Of a stretch of 64,000 nucleotides of DNA, positions 1-8,491 are shown piece by piece. Source of the stretch: Neoluteolibacter marinus (GTDB lineage Bacteria; Verrucomicrobiota; Verrucomicrobiia; Verrucomicrobiales; Akkermansiaceae); contig NZ_JACZFQ010000043.1 in assembly GCF_014904755.1 (NCBI RefSeq), forward strand, positions 1-64,000, read 5' to 3'. Within the stretch, counting starts at the first letter, position 1. Each line of letters begins with the position of its first letter. Both the position numbers and the translations under genes were made by a program. Under the pieces are notes generated by a model. It saw only the letters and a program-made list of their open reading frames with translations. It was not told the origin of the DNA and made no database searches.

Positions 1-33
1 GGGGACGGCGGCTAGAAGAGCTGCCGGGGAACC

Positions 34-60
34 AAAAAGCCACTCCCGGAGGAGTGGCTT
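34..60 (-). terminator. Rho-independent terminator of tRNA-Glu
   Basis: A perfect 9-bp stem (38-46 with 51-59, loop CGGA) is followed, reading leftwards, by a run of five Ts. It lies just past the CCA end of the minus-strand tRNA-Glu gene, so it most likely ends that transcript. Confidence 0.8.
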
Positions 61-66
61 GGAAAG

Positions 67-141
67 TGGCAACCCGTAGGGGAATCGAACCCCTATTGCC
101 AGAATGAAAATCTGGAGTCCTAACCGTTAGACGAACGGGTC
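67..141 (-). tRNA. tRNA-Glu (anticodon UUC), CCA encoded
   Basis: Read on the minus strand, the acceptor arm GACCCGT pairs with ACGGGTT (one G-U pair). The T arm carries GGTTCGATTCC and the anticodon loop reads TTTTCAT, so the anticodon is UUC (Glu). The discriminator G is followed by an encoded CCA at 67-69. It decodes GAA/GAG and, because glutamyl-tRNA also feeds haem synthesis in most bacteria, may serve both roles. Confidence 0.95.
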
Positions 142-171
142 TTGCTAGTGTTGCCGCGAGCGGCGGGCGGA

Positions 172-199
172 AAACTAGGCAGAGATCGGTTTGTGGCAA
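172..199 (-). promoter_or_regulatory. Probable sigma70-like promoter of tRNA-Glu
   Basis: On the minus strand a TTGCCA box (194-199) and a TAGTTT box (172-177) are separated by 16 bp, about 30 bp upstream of the mature tRNA 5' end. The tRNA-Gly promoters in this window have similar TTGCCN -35 boxes. This is a motif match only. Confidence 0.45.
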
Positions 200-201
200 G
201 T

Positions 202-248
202 CAAAATTCGCATGAAAATGCGCGTGTCGCATTTCTACCATGAATTTG
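202..248. other. Imperfect nested inverted repeat upstream of tkt
   Basis: An inner perfect 7-bp stem (AAATGCG 216-222 with CGCATTT 228-234) sits inside outer complementary arms (CAAAATTC 202-209 and GAATTTG 242-248). It lies in the divergent region between tRNA-Glu and the transketolase gene. It could be an operator or a leader hairpin; no T tract follows. Confidence 0.35.
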
Positions 249-326
249 ACAAGGGATGCTGCCCCGCTTGTGGCTTGCCAGTAGGGTTCCGGCCCCTACC
301 CTGCGGCCCCTGTCCGACAACCTCGA

Positions 327-2318
327 ATGCAAATGAATACAGCCATCCTTTCCCAAGCCGCGACCCAGGCGCGCGGCCTCGCCATGGACGCCGTCCATGC
401 CTGCTCTTCCGGTCACCTCGGCCTGCCCCTCGGTTGTGCTGAAATCGGTGCCGTTCTCTACGGGGGCGGTGGAATGCGCTACTATCCGGACGCCCCGAAG
501 TGGCTCAACCGCGACCGCTTCATCCTCTCGGCCGGCCATGGCTCGATGTTCCTCTACTCCTGGCTCCACCTTTCCGGCTACGACCTGCCGCTCGAGGAGG
601 TGAAGAATTTCCGCCAGCTCGGCTCGCACACCCCGGGTCACCCGGAGTCCTTTGAAACCGTCGGCGTCGAGGCCACCACCGGCCCGCTCGGCCAGGGCAT
701 CGGCAACGCGGTCGGCTTCGCCCTCTCCGGCAAGCGCGCCGCCGCCAAGTTCAACACCGCCGAGCACACGATCTTCGACCAGCACGTCTTCGCCCTCCAC
801 GGTGACGGCTGCCTCCAGGAAGGCGTTGCCAAGGAAGCGATCGCCTTCGCCGGCCACGCCGGCCTCGACAACCTGATCCTGATCTATGACTCCAACGACG
901 TTACCCTCGACGCGATGGCCGAGAAGACCCAGGGCGAGGACGCGGAGGCCTACTTCACCTCGCAGCGCTGGGACGCGGTGACCATCGACGGCCACGACTT
1001 CAATGCCATCGCCGACGCGATCGCCGCAGCCAAGGCCAGCAAGAACGGACGGCCGACCGTGATCATCGCCAAGACCCTGATCGGCAAGGGTATCCCGCAG
1101 GTCGCCGGCACCGCCGCGGCCCACGGTGAAGGCGGCGCCAAGTTCATCGACGAGGCGCGCGCCGGCCTCGGCCTGCCTGCCGGCGAGCACTTCTTCGTGT
1201 CCGAGGAAGTCCGCAGCTACTTTGAAGGCGTGAAGGAAGAGTCGAAGAAGGCCTTCGATGCCTGGCAAGCCACCTACGACGCTTGGGCCGCCGCCAATCC
1301 GGAGCTGGCCGCCGAGCTGACCGACTCGGTCGGCGGCGTGGTGCCGAGTGACCTTTCCGCCAAGATCCCGGCCTTCCCGGAAGACTACAAGGACGCGACC
1401 CGTGGTGCCGGTGGTGTCGTGATCCAGTCCGTGGCCAAGGAAGTGCCGAGCTTCATCACCGGATCGGCCGACCTCTACGGCTCGACCAAGAACTACATCA
1501 AGGACGGCGGTGATTTCTCCGAAGCCAATCCGCTCGGCCGCAACATCTGGTTCGGCATCCGCGAGCACGCGATGGGCGCGATCTGCAACGGCATCGCCTA
1601 CGACGGCATCTTCCGGGCCAGCGGCGCGACTTTCCTGGTCTTCGCCGACTACGTCCGCGCTTCGATCCGCCTCGCCGCGTTGTCGAAGCTGCCGGTGACC
1701 TACATTTTCACCCACGACTCGGTCGGTGTCGGTGAGGACGGCCCGACCCACCAGCCGGTGGAAACCGTCAGCGGCCTGCGGGTGATCCCGAACCTCGACG
1801 TCATCCGCCCGGCCGACGCCGAGGAAACCGCAGGCGCCTACGTCGCCGCGATGCTCCGCACCGACGGCCCGACGCTGCTCAGCCTGACCCGCCAGGGCGT
1901 GCCGCAGATGAACGAGCTGTCCGTCGAAGCCCGCCGCGACGGCGTGTTGCGCGGTGCTTATATCGCCAAGAAGGAAAGCGGCGATCTCAAGCTGATCCTG
2001 ATGTCCTGCGGTTCCGAACTGCAGCACTGCATGGCGGCCGCCGCGGAGCTCGGCGACGGCGTGCGCGTGGTGTCGGTGCCCTGCATGGAGCGCTTCGACC
2101 GCCAGGGCGACGACTACAAGGAGAGCGTCCTGCCGGCCGCCTGCACCAAGCGGGTCGCCATCGAGGCCGGCGTGTCCGGCCTGTGGTGGAAATACGTCGG
2201 CTTCGGCGGCCAGGTGCTCGGCATCGACCGCTTCGGCATCAGCGCCCCGGGTGGCACGGTGATGAAGGAACTTGGCATGACCAAGGACGCCGTCGTCGCC
2301 GCCGCCAAGGCGCTCTGA
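327..2318 (+). CDS. tkt: Transketolase
   Basis: Thiamine-diphosphate enzyme of the non-oxidative pentose phosphate pathway, moving two-carbon units from ketose to aldose phosphates in the cytoplasm. The 663-residue length is normal for the family. The N-terminal half has the ThDP/metal site GDGCLQEG with a following DSN (about residues 156-192). The middle pyrimidine domain has the GIREHAMG motif (about 411-418), with the catalytic Glu, and FxVFADYxR. The C-terminal domain is intact. Two start codons are close (327 and 333, both ATG) and neither has a Shine-Dalgarno sequence. The gene stands alone, divergent from tRNA-Glu, and ends at its own terminator. Family assignment is secure. Confidence 0.96.
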   Translation: MQMNTAILSQAATQARGLAMDAVHACSSGHLGLPLGCAEIGAVLYGGGGMRYYPDAPKWLNRDRFILSAGHGSMFLYSWLHLSGYDLPLEEVKNFRQLGSHTPGHPESFETVGVEATTGPLGQGIGNAVGFALSGKRAAAKFNTAEHTIFDQHVFALHGDGCLQEGVAKEAIAFAGHAGLDNLILIYDSNDVTLDAMAEKTQGEDAEAYFTSQRWDAVTIDGHDFNAIADAIAAAKASKNGRPTVIIAKTLIGKGIPQVAGTAAAHGEGGAKFIDEARAGLGLPAGEHFFVSEEVRSYFEGVKEESKKAFDAWQATYDAWAAANPELAAELTDSVGGVVPSDLSAKIPAFPEDYKDATRGAGGVVIQSVAKEVPSFITGSADLYGSTKNYIKDGGDFSEANPLGRNIWFGIREHAMGAICNGIAYDGIFRASGATFLVFADYVRASIRLAALSKLPVTYIFTHDSVGVGEDGPTHQPVETVSGLRVIPNLDVIRPADAEETAGAYVAAMLRTDGPTLLSLTRQGVPQMNELSVEARRDGVLRGAYIAKKESGDLKLILMSCGSELQHCMAAAAELGDGVRVVSVPCMERFDRQGDDYKESVLPAACTKRVAIEAGVSGLWWKYVGFGGQVLGIDRFGISAPGGTVMKELGMTKDAVVAAAKAL

Positions 2319-2339
2319 TCCGGCTGGATATTTCGAAAG

Positions 2340-2371
2340 GCGCGCTCTCCACGAGGGGAGCGCGCTTTTTT
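2340..2371 (+). terminator. Rho-independent terminator of tkt
   Basis: An 11-bp GC-rich stem (2340-2350 with 2355-2365, one T-G pair, loop ACGA) runs directly into six Ts, 21 bp after the transketolase stop codon. Confidence 0.9.
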
Positions 2372-2410
2372 GTTGGGATGGAGGCCACGTGCGGTGGCTA
2401 AGATCGACCC

Positions 2411-3040
2411 GTGACTCAAGGCGTCCGTTCCGATCAGCTTCGCGATCGATTCGTCGGGTGGTGCCATCGCCAGGGCTCGGATTTCGGGGCGGCGGGGATT
2501 GTCTGGCAGCAGTTGGAGGCTCGCTACGGGGAACCTCACCGCGCGTATCACAACCTCCGGCACATCGCCTCATCGCTGGACGAGCTTGACGGTTCGGGTC
2601 GCCCGGATGAGGCGCTCGAAGGGGCGATCTGGTTCCACGACGTGATCTACGATCCGAAGCGGGCCGACAACGAGGTCGAAAGCATCCGTTGGTTCCGGAA
2701 GGCAACGGGGCCATGGCTCAACCTGGATCTCGCACTTTGGATCGCCGGCCTGATCGAGGCGACCGACTTCCGCTTGCAGATCAAGGGTGTCCCGGGCTGG
2801 CAGCGGATGGTCGACATTGACCTCGCGATCCTGAGTGCGGAACAAGAACGCTACGATGAGTATGCCCGGGCGATCCGCGAGGAGTATGCATACGTTGATG
2901 AGCCGTCATTCCGGGAAGGGCGGGGCAAGGTGCTTGAGCATTTTCTTTCGCGTCCGATCTATCGAACGTCCGGCTTTCAGAAGCGTGAAGGCCGAGCCCG
3001 CGCGAATCTCGTCCGGGAATTGCAACAGCTGAGAGGCTGA
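2411..3040 (+). CDS. HD-superfamily metal-dependent phosphohydrolase (predicted)
   Basis: A 209-residue soluble protein starting at GTG. It shows the hallmarks of the small HD phosphohydrolase family (COG4339-like): a YHNLRH segment (46-51), an FHD motif (H76-D77) followed by IYDP, and a later EATDF segment, which together can supply the His/Asp metal ligands. The C-terminal part is helical with an RARANL tail. The substrate of this family is unknown to me; HD enzymes usually cleave phosphate esters of nucleotides. It follows the tkt terminator, so it needs its own promoter, which I cannot identify. The next gene begins about 90 bp downstream in the same direction. Confidence 0.75.
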   Translation: MTQGVRSDQLRDRFVGWCHRQGSDFGAAGIVWQQLEARYGEPHRAYHNLRHIASSLDELDGSGRPDEALEGAIWFHDVIYDPKRADNEVESIRWFRKATGPWLNLDLALWIAGLIEATDFRLQIKGVPGWQRMVDIDLAILSAEQERYDEYARAIREEYAYVDEPSFREGRGKVLEHFLSRPIYRTSGFQKREGRARANLVRELQQLRG

Positions 3041-3070
3041 CCAACCTGCAATGCTCACCCCAACCGGAAG

Positions 3071-3092
3071 CTCGCAGCCGATTCGCTGCGAG
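3071..3092. other. Perfect 8-bp hairpin between HD gene and flavin reductase gene
   Basis: CTCGCAGC (3071-3078) pairs with GCTGCGAG (3085-3092) around a 6-nt loop. No T tract follows, so it is not a clear terminator; it may be a weak attenuator or processing hairpin. Confidence 0.4.
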
Positions 3093-3130
3093 GGTTGCGG
3101 CGTGCAGGATGCGCATCCATGCTTCGCCGC

Positions 3131-3733
3131 ATGGAATTCGACCTTCTCGGCGCCCACGCCGATCGTGCCTATGCCCTGCTAGCCGGCCTGGTGATGCCGC
3201 GGCCGATTGCCTGGGTCACGACCTTGAATGAAAACGGTGGGGTGAACGCCGCGCCGTTCTCGTTTTTCAACGTCTTCGGCTCGAACCCGCCGCTGGTGAT
3301 CTTTGCCCCGGGGAATCGTGAAGACGGGGCGCCGAAGGACAGCGCCCGCAACGCGAAGCGGACCGGAGAGTTCGTCGTGAACCTGGTCAGCGAGGAACTG
3401 AAGGAAGTAATGAATGGCACGGCGGCGACGCTGCCGGCGGAGTCGAGCGAAACGGAACATCTTGGCCTGGAAACCACGCCGTCGAGCGTGGTGGCACCGC
3501 CGCGGATCGCCGCGGCGCCGGCGGCCCTGGAATGCCGCGTCCACTCGATCCAGGAGATCGGTTCGAACCGGTTGGTCCTGGGCATCGTCCACCGCGTCCA
3601 CGTGCAGGACGGGATCCTCGATCTTGAGAAGCTGCGCGTCCGGCAGGAACTCTATCACCCCGTCGGTCGGATGGGGTCGCCGAATTGGTATTGCCACAGT
3701 GCCGATCTTTTCGAGATGGAGCGGCCGCAGTAG
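3131..3733 (+). CDS. Flavin reductase-like (FMN-binding split-barrel) protein
   Basis: A 200-residue cytoplasmic protein of the flavin reductase/DIM6-NTAB fold. The N-terminal MPRPIAWVTT and NAAPFSFFNVFG stretch is the FMN-phosphate and isoalloxazine binding region of this family. NxxRTGEFVVNLV and the ECRVHSI strand are also typical. Members reduce or simply bind flavin; the partner oxygenase, if any, is not nearby. ATG at 3131 is the best start because the family begins shortly before the AxxLAGLVMPRPIAW region; an ATG at 3119 is also in frame. The inverted repeat after the stop separates it from the dus gene. Confidence 0.85.
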   Translation: MEFDLLGAHADRAYALLAGLVMPRPIAWVTTLNENGGVNAAPFSFFNVFGSNPPLVIFAPGNREDGAPKDSARNAKRTGEFVVNLVSEELKEVMNGTAATLPAESSETEHLGLETTPSSVVAPPRIAAAPAALECRVHSIQEIGSNRLVLGIVHRVHVQDGILDLEKLRVRQELYHPVGRMGSPNWYCHSADLFEMERPQ

Positions 3734-3743
3734 CGAACGTTTT

Positions 3744-3837
3744 GGACCGGGATGGTTAGGATGGATGGGATGTGAGAAGACCGGACACTCCGGGACTTCG
3801 TAGACTCCGATCCTATCCATCCCATCCATCCTGGTCC
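3744..3837. repeat. Long inverted repeat built from GGATGGATGGGATG units
   Basis: The left arm begins GGACCGGGATGG (3744) and the right arm ends CCATCCTGGTCC (3837); both arms contain tandem GGATGG-like units, so they can pair in several registers. A second hairpin (CCGGA-CAC-TCCGG) occupies the centre. The element fills most of the gap between the flavin reductase and dus genes. It resembles an intergenic REP/BIME-type element; family and copy number cannot be judged from one copy. Confidence 0.6.
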
Positions 3838-3855
3838 TTGTATGGAAAGTCCCTG

Positions 3856-4884
3856 ATGAACTCTCTTTTTCCAGCCGGTCGGCCTGTGCTCTACTTGGCG
3901 CCGATGCAGGATGTGACCGACCTGCCCTTCATGAAGGTGATGCACCGCTATGGCGGCGCGGACATCTATGTGACGGAGTATTTCCGGGTCCATCCGGAGT
4001 CGCGGCTGAACCACTACATCCTGCGTTCGATCGATGAGAATCCGACCGGACGACCGGTGTTCGCGCAAATGATCGGCCAAGAGATCGGGGCGCTGGTGCG
4101 GACGGCGAAGGAGTTGCTGGAGCATCCGGTCGCGGGCATCGATCTCAATCTCGGGTGCCCGGCACCGGTGGTGTGTCGCAAGGAGGCGGGAGGGGGCTTG
4201 CTTCGCAACCTGCCGAAGGTCGACCGCATTCTGGGTGCCTTGCGCGAGGCGATTCCGGGGCGCTTCACGGTGAAGACAAGGATCGGCTACCACAGCCATG
4301 AAGAGTTTCCCGAGCTGCTCGAGATCTTCCGCAAGCACGGGATCGACGCGCTGGCGATTCACGGCCGCACGGTCGAGGAGCGCTACAGCACGCCGGTGCA
4401 TCCGGATTGTGTGAAGATGGCGGTGGAAAGCCTGCCGTGTCCGGTGATTGCCAACGGCAACGTGGTCGACGTCGCCACCGGGCAGGCTTACCTCGAAAAG
4501 TCGGGGGCCGCCGGGCTGATGATCGGCCGCGGCGCGATCCGCAACCCCTGGTTGTTTCCCCAACTAAGGGCGGCCTTCGAGGGCCGCGAATCCGGAGAGC
4601 CGAGCTGCCGGGACCTGCTGGAATACGTGATGCTGCTGCACGACGAACTGGCGGCCTCGGCGACGAATTTCGACGCGCTCGGTCACGTCCAGCGGATGAA
4701 GAAGACGATGGTCTTCGTCACCCAGGGTCACGATCCGGATTTCGAGTTCCGAATCCGCCGGGCGAAGACGCCGGAGGATTTCCACTCGGCGTGCCGCGAC
4801 CATCTCGACAATGACGCCCCGGTGCCGGGTGCGCCTTCGGAAGGGTCGCGGGTTTTCTGTGGATTCGCGGACCTGTTGAAGTAG
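3856..4884 (+). CDS. dus: tRNA-dihydrouridine synthase
   Basis: FMN enzyme that reduces uridine in the D-loop region of tRNA using NADPH. The 342-residue protein has the full TIM-barrel signature in order: APMQDVTD near the N-terminus, IDLNLGCPAP (about 95-104, with the catalytic Cys in GCP), an AGGGLLR loop, VKTRIG, IHGRT, ANGNV and IGRGA phosphate-binding loops, followed by a helical C-terminal RNA-binding domain. ATG at 3856 is chosen because the family starts a few residues before the LAPMxxVTD strand; more upstream sequence is inside the repeat. The class (DusA, B, C or other) is not clear from sequence alone. Confidence 0.93.
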   Translation: MNSLFPAGRPVLYLAPMQDVTDLPFMKVMHRYGGADIYVTEYFRVHPESRLNHYILRSIDENPTGRPVFAQMIGQEIGALVRTAKELLEHPVAGIDLNLGCPAPVVCRKEAGGGLLRNLPKVDRILGALREAIPGRFTVKTRIGYHSHEEFPELLEIFRKHGIDALAIHGRTVEERYSTPVHPDCVKMAVESLPCPVIANGNVVDVATGQAYLEKSGAAGLMIGRGAIRNPWLFPQLRAAFEGRESGEPSCRDLLEYVMLLHDELAASATNFDALGHVQRMKKTMVFVTQGHDPDFEFRIRRAKTPEDFHSACRDHLDNDAPVPGAPSEGSRVFCGFADLLK

Positions 4885-4903
4885 CACAACGTTTCGCGTT
4901 GTG
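4885..4903. other. Hairpin between converging dus and minus-strand gene
   Basis: CACAACG (4885-4891) and CGTTGTG (4897-4903) form a 7-bp perfect stem immediately after the dus stop codon, in the 50-bp gap before the end of the minus-strand gene. It may be a bidirectional terminator, but it lacks a T tract. Confidence 0.4.
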
Positions 4904-4934
4904 ACGTTGGACGACCGCAAATTGTGACGTCGCG

Positions 4935-5564
4935 TTACTTCGGCTCGAGGATCAGCTCGTCCCCGGCTTCCGGCTTGATGGCGCCGAACTTGGAGACCGC
5001 GCCGGCGATGGCTCCTTCGGGGGAGATCTCGTTCACCTTGAGGCGGCCGAGAATTCCCGAGTTCCGGCGAAGACAGAGCACGGTATTCGCCGGCACACTC
5101 GCGGCATCGACGATCTCGATCGTCGCAAACGAGCCGATCTGAGGGTCGGTTACCCACTCGGTGATCCTGGCCACCACGGGGGCGTCCTTGATGGCCTGGG
5201 CGCGGGCCTCCATGTCCGGGGTCGATGGCGGGGCGGGAGGCGGCGTTTCATCCGGGAAGTCGGCAAACTCCGGCACCGGCAAATTGTCCGGGATCGATTC
5301 CGCGGCGACCGGCGGGGTTGCCGGCGGTGGTGTCGCATCGGGCAGCTTCGAGGGAACGTCGGCAGGAGTGCCGAGTGTAACCCGATCGCGTTCCATTCGC
5401 AGGCGCTCCTGCTGAAGCTTGATCTCTTCGATCTGCCTCCGGACCTCGGCGAGCTCCTCCTTCGGCGTTTCCCGTTCCTGCTTCCGGAAGTCCTTCCAGG
5501 TCATGGCCAAGGCCCCCAGTAGCAAGGCCACGGTGAGGGATAGCAGGATCTTGATCGTGTCCAT
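4935..5564 (-). CDS. Membrane-anchored coiled-coil protein, function unknown
   Basis: I do not recognise a family. The 209-residue protein begins with one hydrophobic segment (about residues 5-22, IKILLSLTVALLLGALAM), then a charged coiled-coil stretch (about 25-65, rich in E, K, R and Q), then a proline-rich linker (about 70-115), and ends in a compact C-terminal part of about 85 residues with alternating beta-like sequence. This looks like an inner-membrane anchor carrying a small periplasmic or cytoplasmic domain on a flexible arm. It converges with dus and diverges from the NAD cluster. No signal-peptidase site is evident, so the helix probably stays in the membrane. Confidence 0.7.
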   Translation of the reverse strand: MDTIKILLSLTVALLLGALAMTWKDFRKQERETPKEELAEVRRQIEEIKLQQERLRMERDRVTLGTPADVPSKLPDATPPPATPPVAAESIPDNLPVPEFADFPDETPPPAPPSTPDMEARAQAIKDAPVVARITEWVTDPQIGSFATIEIVDAASVPANTVLCLRRNSGILGRLKVNEISPEGAIAGAVSKFGAIKPEAGDELILEPK

Positions 5565-5635
5565 GGCCGAAGCTGCCGCCGCCGCTTGCGGAAGTCAACG
5601 GGCCGGTGGTGATGGGTGTTTGTGAATTTGCGCCC

Positions 5636-5664
5636 TTGACTTAGTGTGAAAGTGACACTTACGT
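5636..5664 (+). promoter_or_regulatory. Promoter with probable NrtR operator
   Basis: A palindrome AGTGT-N7-ACACT (5643-5659) lies 18 bp before the start codon of the nrtR-like gene. It directly follows a TTGACT box (5636-5641) and covers the spacer, with a weak TTACGT at the -10 position (5659-5664). NrtR repressors bind palindromes placed this way in front of NAD genes, so the repressor probably regulates its own ten-gene cluster. The operator identity is inference from context and symmetry. Confidence 0.6.
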
Positions 5665-5676
5665 GGCCGCGAGTCG

Positions 5677-6363
5677 ATGGCCTACCAATATGAATATCCC
5701 CGTCCGGCCCTGACCGTGGACTGTGTGGTCTTCGGTTTCGATGGCGATGGTCTGCAGGTGCTGTTGATTCGCCGCGGGATCGAGCCCTTTTTGGGTGCCT
5801 GGGCCTTGCCGGGGGGCTTCGTCCACATGGACGAGGATCTGCCGGAAGCCGCGCGCCGCGAGCTGGAAGAAGAGACCGGCCTTCATGACGTGTTCCTCGA
5901 GCAACTGGCGACCTTCGGGACGCCGGGTCGGGATCCGCGCGGTCGGGTGGTCAGCGTGGCCTACGTTGCGCTGGTCCGGCCCGACCAACACCCGGCGACC
6001 GGGGACACGGATGCCAGCGAGGCCGCCTGGTTTCCCTGCGGGGAATTGCCCGGGCTTGCCTTCGATCACCCGTTGATCCTTGAGGCCGCGCTCGAGCGCT
6101 TGCGGGGCAAGATCCGCTACCAGCCGGTGGGCTTCGAGTTGTTGCCGAAGCGCTTCACCCTGTCGCAGATCCAAGCGCTCTACGAGGCGATCCTCGGGCG
6201 CCCGATCGACAAGCGGAACTTCCGCAAGAAGCTGCTGGCCTTCGATTTCCTGGTGCCGCTGGAGGAATTCACCAGCGGCTCCCACCGGCCCGCCCGGCTG
6301 CACCGCTTCGACCGCCGCAAGTACGAGGCCCTCGTCCGCCGCGGCTTCCTTTTCGAACTCTGA
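5677..6363 (+). CDS. nrtR: NrtR-type Nudix repressor of NAD metabolism
   Basis: A 228-residue two-domain protein: an N-terminal Nudix domain and a C-terminal winged helix typical of NrtR ([18 protein letters not shown] through [11 protein letters not shown] to the RRKYEAL end). NrtR regulators sense ADP-ribose or related NAD catabolites and repress NAD biosynthesis or salvage genes. Here the Nudix box is complete (G47 to L69, with the Gx5Ex7REUXEEXGU pattern intact), whereas characterised repressors often have a degraded box. The protein could therefore also hydrolyse an ADP-ribose-like substrate. It is the first gene of the NAD cluster, 7 bp before pncB and just after a palindromic operator candidate. 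The alternative is a plain ADP-ribose pyrophosphatase, but the winged helix and position favour a regulator. Confidence 0.88.
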   Translation: MAYQYEYPRPALTVDCVVFGFDGDGLQVLLIRRGIEPFLGAWALPGGFVHMDEDLPEAARRELEEETGLHDVFLEQLATFGTPGRDPRGRVVSVAYVALVRPDQHPATGDTDASEAAWFPCGELPGLAFDHPLILEAALERLRGKIRYQPVGFELLPKRFTLSQIQALYEAILGRPIDKRNFRKKLLAFDFLVPLEEFTSGSHRPARLHRFDRRKYEALVRRGFLFEL

Positions 6364-6370
6364 CATCATC

Positions 6371-7801
6371 ATGAGCCCGCTCCAAACCGACCTCTATCAG
6401 CTCACCATGGCCGCTGCCTACTGGCAGGCCGGCAAGGCGGAGCAGGAAAGCGTCTTCCACCTGTTCTTCCGGCGATTGCCCTTCAAGGGGGGCTACGCCA
6501 TCGCCGCCGGCCTCGGTCCGGCGCTGGATTGGCTGGAGGCGTTCCGCTTCGGCACCGCGGAACTCGACTACCTCGCCTCGCTGCGGACGCCGAAGGATCT
6601 GCCGCTCTTCGGCGGCGACTTCCTCGCATACCTCGGCGACTTGAAGCTGTCCCTCGACATCGACGCGATGCCCGAGGGAACGGCGGTCTTTGCCCACGAG
6701 CCGATGCTGCGGGTGCAGGGGCCGATCCTCCACGCGCAGCTGGTTGAGACCGCGCTGCTGAACATCGTCAACTTCGAGACCCTGATCGCGACCAAGGCGG
6801 CACGCGTCTGCCACGCGGCAGGGGACGGTCCGGTGATCGAATTCGGCTATCGCCGTGCCCAGGGCCCGGACGGGGCGCTTTCGGCCAGCCGCGCCGCCTG
6901 GATCGGCGGATGCCAGGGGACCTCGAATGTCCTGGCCGGGCAACGCTTCGGCATCCCCGTGAAAGGCACCCACGCCCACTCGTGGGTGATGTCCTTCGAC
7001 AACGAGCAGGAGGCCTTTGACCGCTACGCCGAGACCATGCCGGACAACTCGACCCTGCTGGTCGACACCTACGACACCCTGGAAGGCGTCGACAAGGCGA
7101 TCGCCACCGCCCGCAAGCTCCGCGCCCAGGGCCACGAACTCAGTGGCATCCGTCTCGACTCGGGGGATCTTGCCTGGCTCAGCCAGCAGGCCCGGCTCAA
7201 GCTCGATGCTGCCGGCTTTCCTGACGTGAAGATCGTCGCCAGCAATGACCTCGACGAGCATCTGGTGGAAAGCCTGCGTCATCAGGACGCGAAGATCGAC
7301 ATCTGGGGCGTCGGCACCAACCTCGTCACCGCCGCCGACCAACCGGCGCTCGGCGGTGTCTACAAGCTTGCCGCGCTGCGTCGCGACGACGGCAGCTGGC
7401 AGCCACGGATCAAGCTGAGCGAACAGAGTGCCAAGAGCTCGATCCCGGGCCGTCTGCAGGTCAGGCGCTTTTGCCAGGAAGGTGAATTCATCGGCGATGC
7501 GATCCACGACCTCGATCATCCGGTCGACGGTCCGGTGACGATCGTTGATCCCGCCGATCCGATCCGCCGCAAGGAGATCCCGGCGGGCAGCGAGTTCATG
7601 GAGCTCCTGAAGCCGGTGATGAAGGCCGGCACCCGGACCGGTACGGCGGAAACGCTCGGAGTCATCCGCGATCGCTGCCAGGCCAGCCTCGCGGGCCTGC
7701 ACCCGGGCATCCTGCGGCTCAGCAATCCCCACGCCTACCCGGCGGGTTTGGAGGGCGGGTTGCATGCTCGCCGCGAGGAACTGCTCGCGGCCTATCACTA
7801 A
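6371..7801 (+). CDS. pncB: Nicotinate phosphoribosyltransferase
   Basis: Joins nicotinate to PRPP, driven by ATP, giving nicotinate mononucleotide for the Preiss-Handler route to NAD. The 476-residue protein begins at ATG 6371 with the family N-terminus ([13 protein letters not shown]). It holds the ATP-phosphorylated histidine in GTHAHSW (His201), the DTYDT segment, the RLDSGD phosphate loop, and the GVGTNLVTA motif. The gene lies 7 bp after nrtR and 11 bp before the DUF4291 gene, inside the same probable operon. Nicotinate would come from PncA, encoded downstream in the cluster. Confidence 0.96.
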   Translation: MSPLQTDLYQLTMAAAYWQAGKAEQESVFHLFFRRLPFKGGYAIAAGLGPALDWLEAFRFGTAELDYLASLRTPKDLPLFGGDFLAYLGDLKLSLDIDAMPEGTAVFAHEPMLRVQGPILHAQLVETALLNIVNFETLIATKAARVCHAAGDGPVIEFGYRRAQGPDGALSASRAAWIGGCQGTSNVLAGQRFGIPVKGTHAHSWVMSFDNEQEAFDRYAETMPDNSTLLVDTYDTLEGVDKAIATARKLRAQGHELSGIRLDSGDLAWLSQQARLKLDAAGFPDVKIVASNDLDEHLVESLRHQDAKIDIWGVGTNLVTAADQPALGGVYKLAALRRDDGSWQPRIKLSEQSAKSSIPGRLQVRRFCQEGEFIGDAIHDLDHPVDGPVTIVDPADPIRRKEIPAGSEFMELLKPVMKAGTRTGTAETLGVIRDRCQASLAGLHPGILRLSNPHAYPAGLEGGLHARREELLAAYH

Positions 7802-7812
7802 CAATCACATCA

Positions 7813-8484
7813 ATGGAATTGAGAAACTATCGCGACCAGGCCCTTGGGTGGCCCTCGGAAGGTCGCTGCATCCTCGCCCATCACGACGAGGACCACATGG
7901 TCGTCTATCAGGCCTATCGTCCTGAGATCGGCCGCTATGCCGTGCAACACCAGCGCTTCGGCGGCGAGTTCAGCTTCAGTCGCATGAGCTGGATCAAACC
8001 GAACTTCCTCTGGATGATGTACCGGTCGGGTTGGGGCGTTAAAACGGGCCAGGAGGTGACACTTGCGATCACCCTTTCGCGCGACTTCTTCGACGAGATC
8101 CTCACAACGGCCGTTCCTTCAAGCTTCGACCCGAGTCGTTTCGGCGACCGGGACGCATGGAAGTCCGCGCTGGCGGATTCCGAGGTCCGCCTGCAATGGG
8201 ATCCGGACCATGCGCCCGACGGAGCGAAGCTCGCGCGTCGCGCCATCCAACTCGGCTTGAGGGGAGACATGCTGCGTCGCTTTGCGACGGAGGAGATCGT
8301 GCAGATCGAGGACCTGAGCGACTTGGTCGCTACCCAGCGGGAACACGCTCATCGTAGTCTTGAAAAGCTGCTGGTGCCCGTGGAGCGGGTCTACGTTCCG
8401 CGTCACGAAGGAGCTGCATCCTCTGTCGGATTGGATATGGCGGAATCCAGTTTTTCCCGAAGCGGTGCAAACCCATGCATCTGA
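7813..8484 (+). CDS. DUF4291 family protein
   Basis: A 223-residue soluble protein recognisable as DUF4291 by its Y-Q-A-Y-R-P-I start region and the conserved MSWIKPNFLWMMYRSGW core (about residues 58-74), followed by QExxLAI and RDFF. The biochemical activity of DUF4291 is not established to my knowledge. The C-terminal tail after about residue 185 is less conserved-looking. The gene is wedged between pncB (11 bp) and kptA (7 bp), so it is very probably cotranscribed with NAD-salvage and NAD-consuming genes. A role linked to NAD, ADP-ribose or RNA ends is a reasonable inference from this position but no more than that. Confidence 0.82.
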   Translation: MELRNYRDQALGWPSEGRCILAHHDEDHMVVYQAYRPEIGRYAVQHQRFGGEFSFSRMSWIKPNFLWMMYRSGWGVKTGQEVTLAITLSRDFFDEILTTAVPSSFDPSRFGDRDAWKSALADSEVRLQWDPDHAPDGAKLARRAIQLGLRGDMLRRFATEEIVQIEDLSDLVATQREHAHRSLEKLLVPVERVYVPRHEGAASSVGLDMAESSFSRSGANPCI

Positions 8485-8491
8485 CCAGACC

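Noticed and set aside
246-274. Sigma70 promoter for tkt from the TTGACA box at 246-251
   Set aside because: The -35 box is perfect but no convincing -10 box is present at 16-18 bp spacing, so it is not listed as a promoter.
201-2714. A very long open frame on the minus strand opposite transketolase and the HD gene
   Set aside because: The sequence is low-complexity in Arg, Gly and Val with no recognisable domain, and lies exactly opposite the real tkt codons. High GC content produces such open antisense frames.
4885-4903. Strong terminator after dus
   Set aside because: The hairpin is only 7 bp and no T tract follows on either strand, so it is listed only as a hairpin.
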